From Neoechinorhynchus agilis (Eukaryota; Acanthocephala): a stretch of 64,000 nucleotides of DNA. The first letter of the stretch is position 1; every line of letters begins with the position of its first letter. The DNA is taken from positions 5,828,001 to 5,892,000 of the forward strand of contig CM121342.1 of assembly GCA_051530055.1 (NCBI GenBank), given 5' to 3'. The notes beneath the pieces were generated by a model that searched no databases, had not been told where the DNA came from, and saw nothing but the letters and a program-made list of their open reading frames with translations. Both the position numbers and the translations under genes were made by a program. Shown here piece after piece: positions 34,130-45,904 of the stretch.

Positions 34130-34346
34130 TTTTTATTTTTCCCGGTTTATACAATCTTAAATACGCTGCTTTGTGTTTTGCGCTATCCTCCAATCTGTCA
34201 TCGGAACTTGGGATGAACAGGGTGTTCTTTATGGGAGCCTCGTGTGATCCAAGCTCACAGACCCTATCGCAAAGCACCGATAATTTCTTTAGAAGCCTCT
34301 TAATTTCGCTTTCTACATTCCCATCAAAGACGCAACTGACGGCCAA
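34130..34346 (-). mobile_element. LINE reverse-transcriptase fragment
   Basis: The minus frame reads SCVFDGNVESEIKRLLKKLS and VLCDRVCELGSHEA, matching SCVFDSNVEDEIGHIIPKLS and LLCDRVCALSAHEA of the 5-8 kb LINE, just C-terminal of the palm motifs. NTLFIPS matches NALFIPK. About 200 bp survive, with internal changes. Confidence 0.85.
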
Positions 34347-34369
34347 GGTCGATCATTTCTAAGTATTTT

Positions 34370-35250
34370 TTAACTGTGACGTCAACACTTCTTTAGATTT
34401 CGATTCTTTCGTAGATAGAACGACATTTTGATAAATGTATTTTCCCGGTTTATGCAATCTTAAATACGCTGCTTTGTAGTTCGCTCGTTCATTGTTTAAT
34501 TCAATAGAATGCATTTTATCCTGGAAAATCAAAATTTTTTACTGTGACGTCAGCACTTTTGATTTCGATTCTTTCGTAGATAAAACGACATTTTGATAAA
34601 TGTATTTTCTCGGTTTATACAATCTTAAATACGCTGCTTTGTAGTTCGCTCGTTCATTGTTTAATTCAATAGAATGTATTTTATCCTGGAAAATGAAATT
34701 TTTACTGTGACGTCAACACTTTTGATTTCGATTCTTTCGTAGATAAAACGACATTTTGATAAATGTATTTTCTCGGTTTATACAATCTTAAATACGCTGC
34801 TTTGTAGTTCGCTCGTTCATTGTTTAATTCAATAGAATGTATTTTATCCTGGAAAATGAAATTTTTACTGTGACGTCAACACTTCTTTAGATTTCGATTC
34901 TTTCGTAGATAGAACGACATTTTGATAAATGTATTTTCCCGGTTTATACAATCTTAAATACGCTGCTTTGTATTTCGCTCGTTCATTGTTTAATTCAATA
35001 GAATGTATTTTATCCTGGAAAATGAAATTTTTACTGTGACGTCAACACTTCTTTAGATTTCGATTCTTTCGTAGATAAAACGACATTTTGATAAATGTAT
35101 TTTCCCGGTTTATACAATCTTAAATACGCTGCTTTGTAGTTCGCTCGTTCATTGTTTTAATCGATAGAATGTATTTTATCCTGGAAAATCAAAAAATTTT
35201 ACTGTGGCGTCAGCACTTTAGATTTCGATTCTTTCGTAGATAGAACGACT
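34370..35250. repeat. About 165-bp tandem repeat (5-6 copies), chimeric origin
   Basis: 'gatttcgattctttcgtaga' recurs at about 34395, 34561, 34724, 34889, 35057 and 35220. The first half of the unit matches the NDUFA8 3' flank (33826-33878). The middle, 'cccggtttatacaatcttaa' then 'atacgctgctttg', matches the LINE fragment at about 34140-34175. The unit was thus built across a LINE insertion junction. Confidence 0.92.
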
Positions 35251-35260
35251 GCTAAAAAAT

Positions 35261-35425
35261 ATGGCCATGAAAAAGGTCGCTATACTTCGCATATCACCGT
35301 TTTTTTTATTTGAATACCACGAACCCGAAATCATTCGTGATGATGGCCTCAATTGCGAAGTATTCGATTTGAATGTAAAACGTGCATTTGGCCTCAGTCG
35401 AGTCGTGTTCAATTTCGCTTTTTAG
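35261..35425 (+). CDS. Short protein-like frame upstream of BMS1
   Basis: ATG to TAG, 54 codons, beginning MAMKKVAILRISPFFLFEYH and continuing CEVFDLNVKRAFGLSRVVF. It looks like coding sequence rather than spacer but matches nothing I know. It ends at 'gctttttag', which could also be the acceptor of an intron leading into BMS1, so it may be a diverged 5' part of a neighbouring transcript. Confidence 0.3.
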   Translation: MAMKKVAILRISPFFLFEYHEPEIIRDDGLNCEVFDLNVKRAFGLSRVVFNFAF

Positions 35426-35439
35426 ATGACATTTTCGCA

Positions 35440-38400
35440 ATGAAATCAAAAGACAAACAGAATCCTAAAGCGTTTGGTGTTCAAAGCATAGTATCCGGTG
35501 AGCGTTCATTTAGAAAACGAGCTGATATAGCTCAGAAACGAGCGCATTTGCCGAAAGTAGATCGTCAATGTGACGACCAAGACCCTGCTCCGGTTCTAGT
35601 TGCTGTTGCAGGACCTCCACGAGTCGGAAAATCAACTTTGATTCGATGTCTTTTGAAACAATACACTAATCAATCAGCGATTGGAACAATTTGTGGCCCT
35701 GTGACAGTAATTGCCAACAAACACCGACGTCTAACCTTCCTTGAATGTCCAAACGACATATTCTCAATGATCGATGTTGTCAAATGTGCCGATCTGATTC
35801 TGCTGATGATCGATGCTAGTTTTGGCTTTCAAATGGAGATTTTTGAACTTCTCTCCATTTGCCAAGCTCATGGTTTCCCACGCATTATGGGCGTACTCAA
35901 TCACCTCGATGCAATTGAGAACATTGAGAAAAGACGTAAGACCAGGAAACAGCTTAAACAACGATTCTGGACCGAAGTTTACAAAGGAGCTAAAATGTTC
36001 TATCTTACACGCATTATCGATAACTCAATGTATGTAAAACAAGAAGTCCATAATTTATGTAGGTTCATTTCAGTAATGAAATTTAATGATCCACCAACGT
36101 GGAGATCTAATCATCCTTATGTTTTGGTCGATCGCATTGAAAAAGTCGCTCGAAAAAATTCAGAAGATGGCCTTTGTTCACTTCAATTTTATGGGTATTT
36201 GCGAGGAACTGTCAATATGAGACAAAAATGTAGAGTTCACTTGGCTGGTTGCGGCGATTTTGACGTTTGCAATATCCAAAAGTGCTCTGATCCATGTCGC
36301 CTTCCAGACAAAGATGAGGGGAAAAAAAGACGAAGGTCGCTGAAACATATTGAACGAGGTATTTATGGACATTTTTGTGGACTTGGTGGGATTCTGTATG
36401 ACGAGAACACTGTCGTTATCGATCTTGCCGGATCACATGCTCAAAATACAAACGAAAAAAATGCACTTACAGTGAATCGAGAAGATTTCTGGTCTTTTTT
36501 ATCAGTGAAAGATTTTTTTGTAGAAACGTTAACTTTTTTTATGGAAAAGTTCCGAGCTACCTTACGTCTTATTTTAGAAAATTGCTCATTCCGTTGATAA
36601 AAAATTAAATAGCCCGCTTCCAACGTTGGATTCGTGCCTTATCAGTGAAAGATTCTCTTTTTTACAGGAGTTTTAATTTTTTTATAGAAAATTCCGAGCT
36701 ACCTTACGTCTTATTTTAGAAAATTGCTCATTCCGTCGATAAAAAATTAAATAGCCCGCTTCCAACGTTGGATTCGTGCCTTATCAGTGAAAGATTCTCT
36801 TTTTTTACAGGAGTTTTAATTTTTTTATAGAAAAATTCCGAGCTACCTTACGTCTTATTTTAGAAAATTGCTCATTCCGTCGATAAAAAATTAAATAGCC
36901 ACCTTTTAACGTTGGATTCGTGCCTTATCAGTGAAAGATTCTTTTTTTACAGGAGTTTTAATTTTTTTATAGAAAAATTCCGAGCTACCTTACGTCTTAT
37001 TTTAGAAAATTGCTCATTCCGTCGATAAAAAATTAAATAGCCACCTTTTAACGTTGGATTCATGCCTTATCAGTGAAAGATTCTCTTTTTTTACAGGAGT
37101 TTTAATTTTTTTATAGAAAAATTCCGAGCTACCTTACGTCTTATTTTAGAAAATTGCTCATTCCGTCGATAAAAAATTAAATAGCCACCTTTTAACGTTG
37201 GATTCGTGCCTTATCAGTGGAAGATTCTTTTTTACAGGAGTTTTAATTTTTTTATGGAAAAGTTCCGAGCTACCTTACGTCTTATTTTAGAAAATTGCTC
37301 ATTCCGTTGATAAAAAAATTAAATAGTCCGCTTCCAACGTTGGATTCGTTCCTTATTTGTGAAATGGCTCTGACGGCATAAATTGTCTCAATTACACGAC
37401 GATCGACACAGAATTTACGATATGATCTTTTGTTAGAAGTGTTATTTTTCGTGACCCTTTGAATATCTTTTTTTAATCTGATGTAAAAGGTACCTCGGAG
37501 GTATTATAGTGTTGCTGAGGGGATTCCTACTCTCCGGACAATAAAGATATTGATTTATTGCGATATTTCGCCGTGTAAATCCAGCATTCTCAAGCATTAA
37601 TCCAACTTCAAAAAGTTTTAAAGATGCTGGATTTGCCCAGCGAAATATCGGAATAAATCAATATCTTTATTGTCCGGAGAGTAGGAATCACCTCAGCAAC
37701 ATATCTTTTTTTATTAAAGACGTTCTGCGAAGTAAACGTCTTTTAACAGAGTTCGTAGATGACTAAATGAAGACTTTTAAATAATAATTATAAAACACGG
37801 TACCTCCTCTTAGATTAAGCGTTTTTGAGACTGGATTTGAGATATTGCGAAGGGCAAACCTTTTTTTAAGAGAGAATGTTCTAGATTAAACAGCCCAACT
37901 AATTTCTCACAGTTTTTCCTTTAGATCCAAAAGATGCTCACTGTGTAGAATGTCGATGTTAAAAATTTGTATTTCATAAAGTTTTTCACTTGGTAAATAA
38001 CGTGTTTTTTGTTTACTAAAAAGTTTCGTTCCTTGCAAACGTCAACGAGCTAATGATGAACCCGACGAACATTTATTAAATTCGATTGTTTTCGACACGA
38101 ACTTCCCTTGTAAAATTGTTTATTTTTTTTATTGATGTGAATTAGAGAAACCACTTAACTCTGATGAAACGTGTTAAGAGTTCGTACATTCCTTCGGATT
38201 CTCAGAGCTTCCTTCAACGAGATATTTCGTTTCCTTTGGTTGTGCGTCATTCTCGATCGTGGATTCGAACCCTTTGACCCTTTCGATTTACTGCGATAAA
38301 CCCCAATGAAATCATCGGGGGAGTTATACAAGAGCCGACGATCGAGGAGGCTAAAGTCGATTCGAAATCCAACATCCGCATTGTCGCATCGGACGCCAGT

Positions 38401-40263
38401 GATTGCGAAGAGAATGAAGGCACGGATGAGGACTTTGAAGACGGCGATATGGTCGAGATAGTGAAGGGTAAGGATTATGATGGCGAACTTCCATTCAGTG
38501 AAAGTGACGACGACGACGATTGCAGTGTTCAATTCAGGGGTAATTTATTCACTCAAAAACAACATCATACCGATTGGAAGTCGATTGTTTATAAAGAAAC
38601 GGCATTTTCGAATGATACGTCCGATGAGTTGGCCGGACTTTTTCGTTTAAAACAAAAATCAAACATTGATATGGACGATTATCATCACCGAACAATCGAA
38701 TCATCAGGCGCTCAAAATATTCAAGAACTGACCAATCTGATTAAAAATTGTTTCGTAACTGGTCAATGGGATGAAAATACCGACGCAGAAGCTCTTCTAG
38801 ATGCTCACGATAATGAGGAGGATACTCATCACCCGGCTGAAGCATTACGATCACATGGCCCTGATTTTGAGGGGGAGGAGGAAAGTTCATTTTTAAAAGA
38901 ATTGAATGATCAGGCGGCTAAACAGGAGAAGTTGAACAAAACAATTTTGGGCTCTATGAGTGAAAAAGAGCGACTAAACATTGAAGGATATAGGCAGGGG
39001 ATGTATTTAAGACTGGAAATCGACAAAGTGCCAATTGAGTTTATTAATAATTTCGTTCCATCTGTTCCTATTCTCATTGGTGGACTAAATTCTTTAAATC
39101 ATGGATCATCGAGTGATCCTTTTTGTTGAAGATGTTTTATTAGAAACAAAAGGAGTCGCTTAATGATCCATGTCATAGAAAGTGGATTTGGCATCGTTCA
39201 TGTTCGTCTACGAAAACATCGTTGGCATAAAAAGATTTTAAAGTGTCGTGATCCAGTGATAATATCAATGGGATGGCGGAAATTCCAAGTAACGCCAGTT
39301 CTGTTCGGTCAGGACCATAATATGAGAAATCGATTTCTTAAATATACACCGGAGCATTCTTATTGCCATGCAGCGTTCTATGGACCAACTTATCCGAGAA
39401 ATACCGGATGCCTTTTCATGGTAGATACATCGCCTACTTCTCAGAACTTTCGAATAGCCGGACTCGGAGTAACACTCGAATCGAACAAATCATTAAAGAT
39501 TGTAAAAAAGTTGAAGCTTACCGGCGAACCGTACCAAGTGTTCCGGAAAACATGTTTTGTTAAAGGAATGTTCCACAGTGCACTCGAGGTTGCAAAATTC
39601 GAAGGAGCTGCCATTAAGACGGTAAGTGGGATTCGTGGACAGCTAAAAAAAGCTTTAAATACTCCCAATGGCGCATTCAGAGCTACATTCGAAGATAAAT
39701 TGAAACTCAGTGATATTGTTTTTCTGAGAGCTTGGGTACCTGTTCAGATACCTAAATTCTATAAAGTAGTAAATAATCTGTTGCTACCTATCAATGAGAA
39801 ACATCTATGGACAATGATGCGGACGGTCGGACAAATCAAACGAGATTTGGGAATAAAGTTTGAGCCTAAGGTAGATAGCCTATACAGAGAAATAAACGAG
39901 AGACCCCAAGTACGGTTCTTCGCTCCTTTGCATATCCCTGCTGAACTTCAGAAGGAACTTCCTTTTAAAATTAAACAACGTGTTGTTCCTAAGATCGAAA
40001 ATCCTATTGAGAATTTGAGACCACCTATAGTAAAGGATCTAAAAGAAAAGGAAATATCCGAATATGTTAAAAAACTAAAAATCCTTTATAAAAAAAGGTG
40101 TATATATCGAGAGCAAAAGAAGAAGGCTCATAATAGACAAAGGAATGCTGAAAAGAAAAAGATGGAGGAAAAAGCCATTAGAAATAAACCGAAGAAATGG
40201 TACAGTAACGAACCAAACAGAAAAACTAAAGCTATGAAACGTACTAATAAAAGAAAGACTTGA
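35440..40263 (+). CDS. BMS1: Ribosome biogenesis GTPase BMS1
   Basis: A nucleolar GTPase of the small-subunit processome. The first coding block (35440 to about 36474) has [28 protein letters not shown] (P-loop), [69 protein letters not shown] and [21 protein letters not shown] gap of about 1.8 kb filled by a satellite, a foldback element and a SINE scrap follows. The second block (about 38300-39112) is the acidic linker plus CFVTGQWDE and [18 protein letters not shown] 66-bp GTGATC...ATAG intron leads to 39179-40263. That block has [69 protein letters not shown] and a Lys/Arg-rich tail. The boundaries of the large gap are not resolved: a GTGAAT at about 36475 could be the donor. Confidence 0.93.
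36501..37360. repeat. 142-bp tandem repeat (6 copies) inside the BMS1 gene
   Basis: 'atcagtgaaagatt' recurs at about 36501, 36641, 36783, 36927, 37069 and 37213. The first unit overlaps the end of the open frame of the first BMS1 block, so the array was seeded at an exon-intron edge. Confidence 0.93.
37505..37702. mobile_element. Long foldback element (arms about 75 bp)
   Basis: The left arm, about 37511-37585 (gttgctgaggggattcctac ... tgatttattgcgatatttcg), is complementary to the right arm, about 37625-37700 (cgaaatatcggaataaatca ... gtaggaatcacctcagcaac). The loop is about 40 bp. There are few mismatches, so it is recent. It lies in the BMS1 gap. Both arms hold TTTATT and AATAAA, so poly(A)-signal hexamers occur on both strands. 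Confidence 0.88.
37703..38244. other. Rest of the BMS1 gap
   Basis: About 37725-37790 (gacgttctgcgaagtaaacg) and 38040-38095 (aatgatgaacccgacgaaca) are diverged relatives of the 378-bp-unit hairpin. A 40-codon open stretch at 38165-38275 ([17 protein letters not shown]...) may be coding or chance. Confidence 0.45.
38245..38290 (-). mobile_element. tRNA-derived SINE scrap (B-box part)
   Basis: The minus strand reads 'gggtcaaagggttcgaatcc' then 'acgatcg'. This is almost identical to 'gggtcaaatggttcgaatcc' + 'acgatcg' in the tRNA-like element at 56520-56700. No acceptor stem is present. Confidence 0.6.
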
Positions 40264-40312
40264 AATTTTATTATCTAATTTGAAAAGTTGGATATCCATT
40301 TTTTAATCTTAG

Positions 40313-42494
40313 GAAAATTTGTCGAGAACCGCGAACCTCTATTTATTTCAATTAACTCTAACTGGTCATCTTCGTTTGTTGCAAATAAAAAGAATAACGG
40401 AAAAATTAAAATCACATGGAAAACCATATGAATTTTCAGAAATCAAAGCCGCCTACCGATTATAGACATTTAACTCAAGCTACAAAGCAATCTTGAATGC
40501 TGATTGGACAATCCGATAGAAGTCGCCGATAGCAATTAACTTGGCGAATCAGAATGCAAGATTTTGTGACACGTGGCAAAAACTAGTTGACTTAGTGAAC
40601 GCGTTCACTTCTATTTGATTTAACTTTTACTCCTGTTGATTCTACTTGTCTTCTCCTTCAAAAAATTGAAATGTGCGATAAAAGTCTTATTTTGAAGGAA
40701 CAAAAGTGCGGACACGGCCCTCCATTTGTATATACGATCAAAAAGATGCCCATCGAAGAGATAAGAGCCAAAATGAATGCTCTTCTTTATTTCAAGATCG
40801 GTGACGATGAAGAGCCGATAATTGGGCCAGAAATGGAGTCCAGGAGGAGTTATCCCCTTCTGCCAGATAATATAAAAAAGGCTTCGGAGGAACAGTACAT
40901 AATTAAATCGATAAGATTTCATCAAAAGAAGATCGGTGACGTTGAGGAGAAGATCAATGCTCAAGAAAATGAGCAAAGTGAGCATCGTTCTGTTTTGCCC
41001 AGAACTCTCGGTATTGTGCCTGAAAAAGAGGCAGAAATTAAGAAGGGCACTGAATTGGATAATGTGATCGATGAACTTAAGGAGCCGATCATTGTGCAAG
41101 AAAGCGGGCCAATCGAGCATCCTCCTGCATTAAAAGGTGCTCTCGAGAATGAAATTAAAGAAGAGGCAGAAATGAAGATGGGCCCTCAATCGAATTATAA
41201 AATCGATAACGTTGACGAGCCAATCATTGATCGAGAAAAGAAATCAAGCGGACGTCGTACTGCCTCCGAAAAGAATCGCAGGAAAGCAGCCAAGAAAAAG
41301 GCAAAAATGGAGCGAAAGGCACTTTTAAATTGTAAGATCGATGGCGTTAAGGACCCGATCATTGCTCCAGAAACCGAGAAAAGTGGGCATCCTTCTGCTT
41401 TGGCAAGAACTCTCGAGAATGAATCTATAAAAGAAGCCGAAATGAAGGCAGACTTTCTATCGATTTATGAGATCGATGACGAAAAGGAGCCGATCATTGT
41501 GCAAGAAAGTGGGCCAATCGAGCATCGTCCTCCACTCGAAAATTGTCTCGAGAATGAAATTAAAGAAGAGGCAGAAATGAAGTTAATCGATAAAGTTGAA
41601 GAGCCGATCATTGATCAAGAAAAGAAATTAAGCGGACGTACTACTGCCTTCGAAAAAAATCGCAGGAAAGCAGCCAAGAAAAGGGCCAAAATGGAGCGAA
41701 ACGCTCTATTAAATATAAAAATCAATGAAGTGAAGGAGCCCAATAATGTGCAAGAAAAGAAGCCAAGCGGACGTCGTCCCGCTTTGGCATGCACTCGAAA
41801 GCAAGCAGCCAAGAAAAAGGCAAAAATGGAGCAAAAGGCTCTCTTAAATTGTAAGATCGATGCCGTTAAGGATCTGATCATTGCTCCGGAAACCGAGAAA
41901 GGCGAGCATTGTCCTGCGTTGGAAAGTACTCTCGAGAGTGAATACAAATAATTGGCCGAAATGAAGGCAGACTATCGATTTATGAGATCGATGACGTTAA
42001 GGAGCCGATCAAGATGCCCGAAATGGGCCAAGCAGAGATTGTCTTGTGTTAGACAAAAATGTCGAAACCATTTTATCAATCGAAGAACCTTTCTTTGTGA
42101 AAGAGATGCAAATAATCCAAAAGAAGAAGCGTTCTCGTCGTTGACGAGAAATGGAAATTCAATGTGTTTAGTCGTAAAGAAAAGTTCGACTGGTGTTCTA
42201 TGGATAACTGTTCGCTTATTTGTAAATCAATAAAAAAATCATCGCTTCCTCTTTTCTCTTTAAAGGCACGGGAATCATAAAACAAAATATTTTTCACTCG
42301 TAAACGAATAAAATAAATTTTTTTTCATGATTCTATATTTTATTAATAGTTCGGATTCTTAATAGCGGCCATTGGCAGCTTTTTTTAATTTCGATTTGTT
42401 AAGATCATAATTTCTTCAATGACGGAGATTTGGGAAAATTGGGTTATTGCCGATGCCGTCACTTGTAAATATCACCGCTTAGAACGTTGGGATT
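40313..42494. repeat. 2.18-kb segmental duplication, unit A
   Basis: It starts 'aaatttgtcgagaaccgcg' and ends 'aaatatcaccgcttagaacg', and is nearly identical to unit B (43210-45382), 2897 bp downstream. It includes a gene with its flanks. The few differences (single bases, one small deletion) indicate a recent event. Confidence 0.95.
40671..41951 (+). CDS. Charged repeat protein, intact copy
   Basis: A single-exon frame of 426 aa, no signal peptide or membrane segment. It is built of degenerate blocks of about 45 residues. A typical block has 'KIDxVKxPIIxxE', an 'SGRRxA' or 'GPIEHxPxL' turn, and a basic helix such as KNRRKAAKKKAKMERKALLN or an acidic one such as ENEIKEEAEMK. Alternating acidic and basic helices suggest coiled-coil or nucleic-acid-binding character, but no known family is recognised. 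After the stop, more block-like sequence (YEIDDVKEPIKMPE) is visible out of frame, so the protein was probably longer once. The start MCDKSLILKEQ is the first ATG. Confidence 0.6.
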   Translation: MCDKSLILKEQKCGHGPPFVYTIKKMPIEEIRAKMNALLYFKIGDDEEPIIGPEMESRRSYPLLPDNIKKASEEQYIIKSIRFHQKKIGDVEEKINAQENEQSEHRSVLPRTLGIVPEKEAEIKKGTELDNVIDELKEPIIVQESGPIEHPPALKGALENEIKEEAEMKMGPQSNYKIDNVDEPIIDREKKSSGRRTASEKNRRKAAKKKAKMERKALLNCKIDGVKDPIIAPETEKSGHPSALARTLENESIKEAEMKADFLSIYEIDDEKEPIIVQESGPIEHRPPLENCLENEIKEEAEMKLIDKVEEPIIDQEKKLSGRTTAFEKNRRKAAKKRAKMERNALLNIKINEVKEPNNVQEKKPSGRRPALACTRKQAAKKKAKMEQKALLNCKIDAVKDLIIAPETEKGEHCPALESTLESEYK

Positions 42495-43209
42495 TTATAA
42501 CTTTCACCAAAACTCCATTCGACAATTATTTTAAGAACTGATGGAGCAGATTATTTGAGATTTAAAACAAAATAATTCTTAAAGTTAAATGTCTCGTAAA
42601 TAAGTGCCTTTTACACGATATTTTTTTCTACCGCCGAAATTTAAAGCACAAAACTTTAAAATTGTATTTTTTGCTGTATTTTATAGATTTTTCAATTATT
42701 TAAAAAAAATTCAGTTATGAAATCGCATTCAAGCGTCAGTTTTCGTTTAACGATTGGAAACGAAAAATTTTACCTGCAATAATTAAAATTTTAATTGTTG
42801 CGCTAAGATGAAATGTCACTTGCAGAGATCTCATCAAAAATGTTGCGTAACGTAAATTTATACGTGTTCAAAATTCAAAACTTTAATTGAAATTTTTTAT
42901 TTTGATAATGACATAAATTTTACAAATTGTTTGGTCGTCAATAGCTTCAAAATTGCAGAAATATTTTTTTCTGATTTTCGAATATCTTTTATTTTCAAAA
43001 TTGCGGGTGTCGATAGGTGTAATTCTAAAGCCTTTTATTATAAAGAACATTTAAGGAAAAAATCGTGAAAATTAATTTAAAAAATTAAAGTATTAATGGT
43101 AATTTTACGTGGCTGTTACGGGTTTTTAATTTGGCAGCGACTTAAAATTATCTTTTGTCAGGTTCAAATTTTTTCTTTATTCCAAAAAATACAGTTATAA
43201 AAAACAAAA
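42495..43209. other. Unique A+T-rich spacer between the duplicated units
   Basis: No repeats with the flanks and no gene recognised; long A and T runs only. Confidence 0.5.
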
Positions 43210-45382
43210 AGGAAATTTGTCGAGAACCGCGAACCTCTATTTATTTCAATTAACTCTAACTGGTCATCTTCGTTTGTTGCAAATAAAAAAATAATGGAAA
43301 AATTAAAATCACATGGAAAACCATATGAATTTTCAGAAATCAAAGCCGCCTACCGATTATAGACATTTAACTCAAGCTACAAAGCAATCTTGAATGCTGA
43401 TTGGACAATCCGATAGAAGTCGCCGATAGCAATTAACTTGGCGAATCAGAATGCAAGATTTTGTGACACGTGACAAAAACTAGTTGACTTAGTGAACGCG
43501 TTCACTTCTATTTGATTTAACTTTTACTCCTGTTGATTCTACTTGTCTTCTCCTTCAAAAAATTGAAATGTGCGATAAAAGTCTTATTTTTAAGGAACAA
43601 AAGTGCGGACACGGCCCTCCGTTTGTATATACGATCAAAAAGATGCCCATCGAAGAGATAAGAGCCAAAATGAATGCTCTTCTTTATTTCAAGATCGGTG
43701 ACGATGAAGAGCCGATAATTGGGCCAGAAATGGAGTCCAGGAGGAGTTATCCCCTTCTGCCAGATAATATAAAAAAGGCTTCGGAGGAACAGTACATAAT
43801 TAAATCGATAAGATTTCATCAAAAGAAGATCGGTGACGTTGAGAAGAAGATCAATGCTCAAGAAAATGAGCAAAGTGAGCATCGTTCTGTTTTGCCCAGA
43901 ACTCTCGGTATTGTGCCTGAAAAAGAGGCAGAAATTAAGAAGGGCACTGAATTGGATAATGTGATCGATGAACTTAAGGAGCCGATCATTGTGCAAGAAA
44001 GCGGGCCAATCGAGCATCCTCCTGCATTAAAAGATGCTCTCGAGAATGAAATTAAAGAAGAGGCAGAAATGAAGATGGGCCCTCAATCGAATTATAAAAT
44101 CGATAACGTTGACGAGCCAATCATTGATCGAGAAAAGAAATCAAGCGGACGTCGTACTGCCTCCGAAAAGAATCGCAGGAAAGCAGCCAAGAAAAAGGCA
44201 AAAATGGAGCGAAAGGCACTTTTAAATTGTAAGATCGATGGCGTTAAGGACCCGATCATTGCTCCAGAAACCGAGAAAAGTGGGCATCCTTCTGCTTTGG
44301 CAAGAACTCGAGAATGAATCTATAAAAGAAGCCGAAATGAAGGCAGACTTTCTATCGATTTATGAGATCGATGACGAAAAGGAGCCGATCATTGTGCAAG
44401 AAAGTGGGCCAATCGAGCATCGTCCTCCACTCGAAAATTGTCTCGAGAATGAAATTAAAGAAGAGGCAGAAATGAAGTTAATCGATAAAGTTGAAGAGCC
44501 GATCATTGATCAAGAAAAGAAATTAAGCGGACGTACTACTGCCTTCGAAAAAAATCGCAGGAAAGCAGCCAAGAAAAGGGCCAAAATGGAGCGAAACGCT
44601 CTATTAAATATAAAAATCAATGAAGTGAAGGAGCCCAATAATGTGCAAGAAAAGAAGCCAAGCGGACGTCGTCCCGCTTTGGCATGCACTCGAAAGCAAG
44701 CAGCCAAGAAAAAGGCAAAAATGGAGCAAAAGGCTCTCTTAAATTGTAAGATCGATGCCGTTAAGGATCTGATCATTGCTCCGGAAACCGAGAAAGGCGA
44801 GCATTGTCCTGCGTTGGAAAGTACTCTCGAGAGTGAATACAAATAATTGGCCGAAATGAAGGCAGACTATCGATTTATGAGATCGATGACGTTAAGGAGC
44901 CGATCAAGATGCCCGAAATGGGCCAAGCAGAGATTGTCTTGTGTTAGACAAAAATGTCGAAACCATTTTATCAATCGAAGAACCTTTCTTTGTGAAAGAG
45001 ATGCAAATAATCCAAAAGAAGAAGCGTTCTCGTCGTTGACGAGAAATGGAAATTCAATGTGTTTAGTCGTAAAGAAAAGTTCGACTGGTGTTCTATGGAT
45101 AACTGTTCGCTTATTTGTAAATCAATAAAAAAATCATCGCTTCCTCTTTTCTCTTTAAGGGCACGGGAATCATAAAACAAAATATTTTTCACTCGTAAAC
45201 GAATAAAATAAATTTTTTTTCATGATTCTATATTTTATTAATAGTTCGGATTCTTAATAGCGGCCATTGGCAGCTTTTTTTAATTTCGATTTGTTAAGAT
45301 CATAATTTCTTCAATGACGGAGATTTGAGAAAATTGGGTTATTGTCGATGCCGTCACTTGTAAATATCACCGCTTAGAACGT
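43210..45382. repeat. 2.18-kb segmental duplication, unit B
   Basis: The second copy of 40313-42494, with the same start and end phrases. Differences are single-base changes and the 2-bp deletion described under its gene. Confidence 0.95.
43568..44846 (+). pseudogene. Charged repeat protein, frameshifted copy
   Basis: The same gene as at 40671-41951. At about 44306 it reads 'gcaagaactcgagaatgaat' where unit A has 'gcaagaactctcgagaatga'. Two bases are lost, so the frame of 249 codons ends at 44317 and the remaining 180 codons continue in another frame to 44846. Apart from this the copy is nearly identical, so it was probably inactivated after the duplication. A truncated protein could still be made. 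Confidence 0.75.
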
Positions 45383-45904
45383 ATTAATTTCATGACCGGA
45401 TAATAATTTGATTACAAATAGAGATTTCAAGTAACAAATCCTGCTTTTTTGGTGCAAAGATTATCCGAAAAAGATATGATAATGTTCTCTTCTATTGAAA
45501 ATGTATCAAGCTTACCCGTTTTAATCGCACTTTTTCTGTGATTTCTCTTCTTTTTTCCTTAAATGTTTTTTTTCGAAAAACTCTACTAAAGATCTTCTAT
45601 GATTTCTAAATCAACTTTTGCAGTTTGGAAGGTGGATTTAAAATGTTGAGTTTTACGTCTATTTTCTAGGGCGTTTAATGTCTGTTTTCCCAATTTACCA
45701 TTGGGTAATTCATTTCCAGATTATAATGTATTTCTTAAAGGTTTCCCGTTTGACTTACTTGAATCTCCTTATTTTAATGCCAAGAAACGCGACTTATCTC
45801 GTTTACAAATATTAGCGTTTTTTTGTGGTAATGTTCATATTACGCATTGAAGCGATTTTAACGGTTTTCAAATGTGTAAATTCGATGCGATTTAAAAATC
45901 GGGT
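45383..45904. other. Intergenic, no gene recognised
   Basis: Unique A+T-rich sequence to the left edge of the SINE. Confidence 0.5.

Noticed and set aside
36475-36597. Continuation of the first BMS1 block to its stop at 36597
   Set aside because: The last 40 codons ([10 protein letters not shown]...) do not match BMS1 and overlap the first unit of the 142-bp array, so this is intron sequence.
41615-41947. Minus-strand frame opposite the charged repeat gene (also 44510-44842)
   Set aside because: A shadow frame produced by the biased codons of the plus-strand gene.
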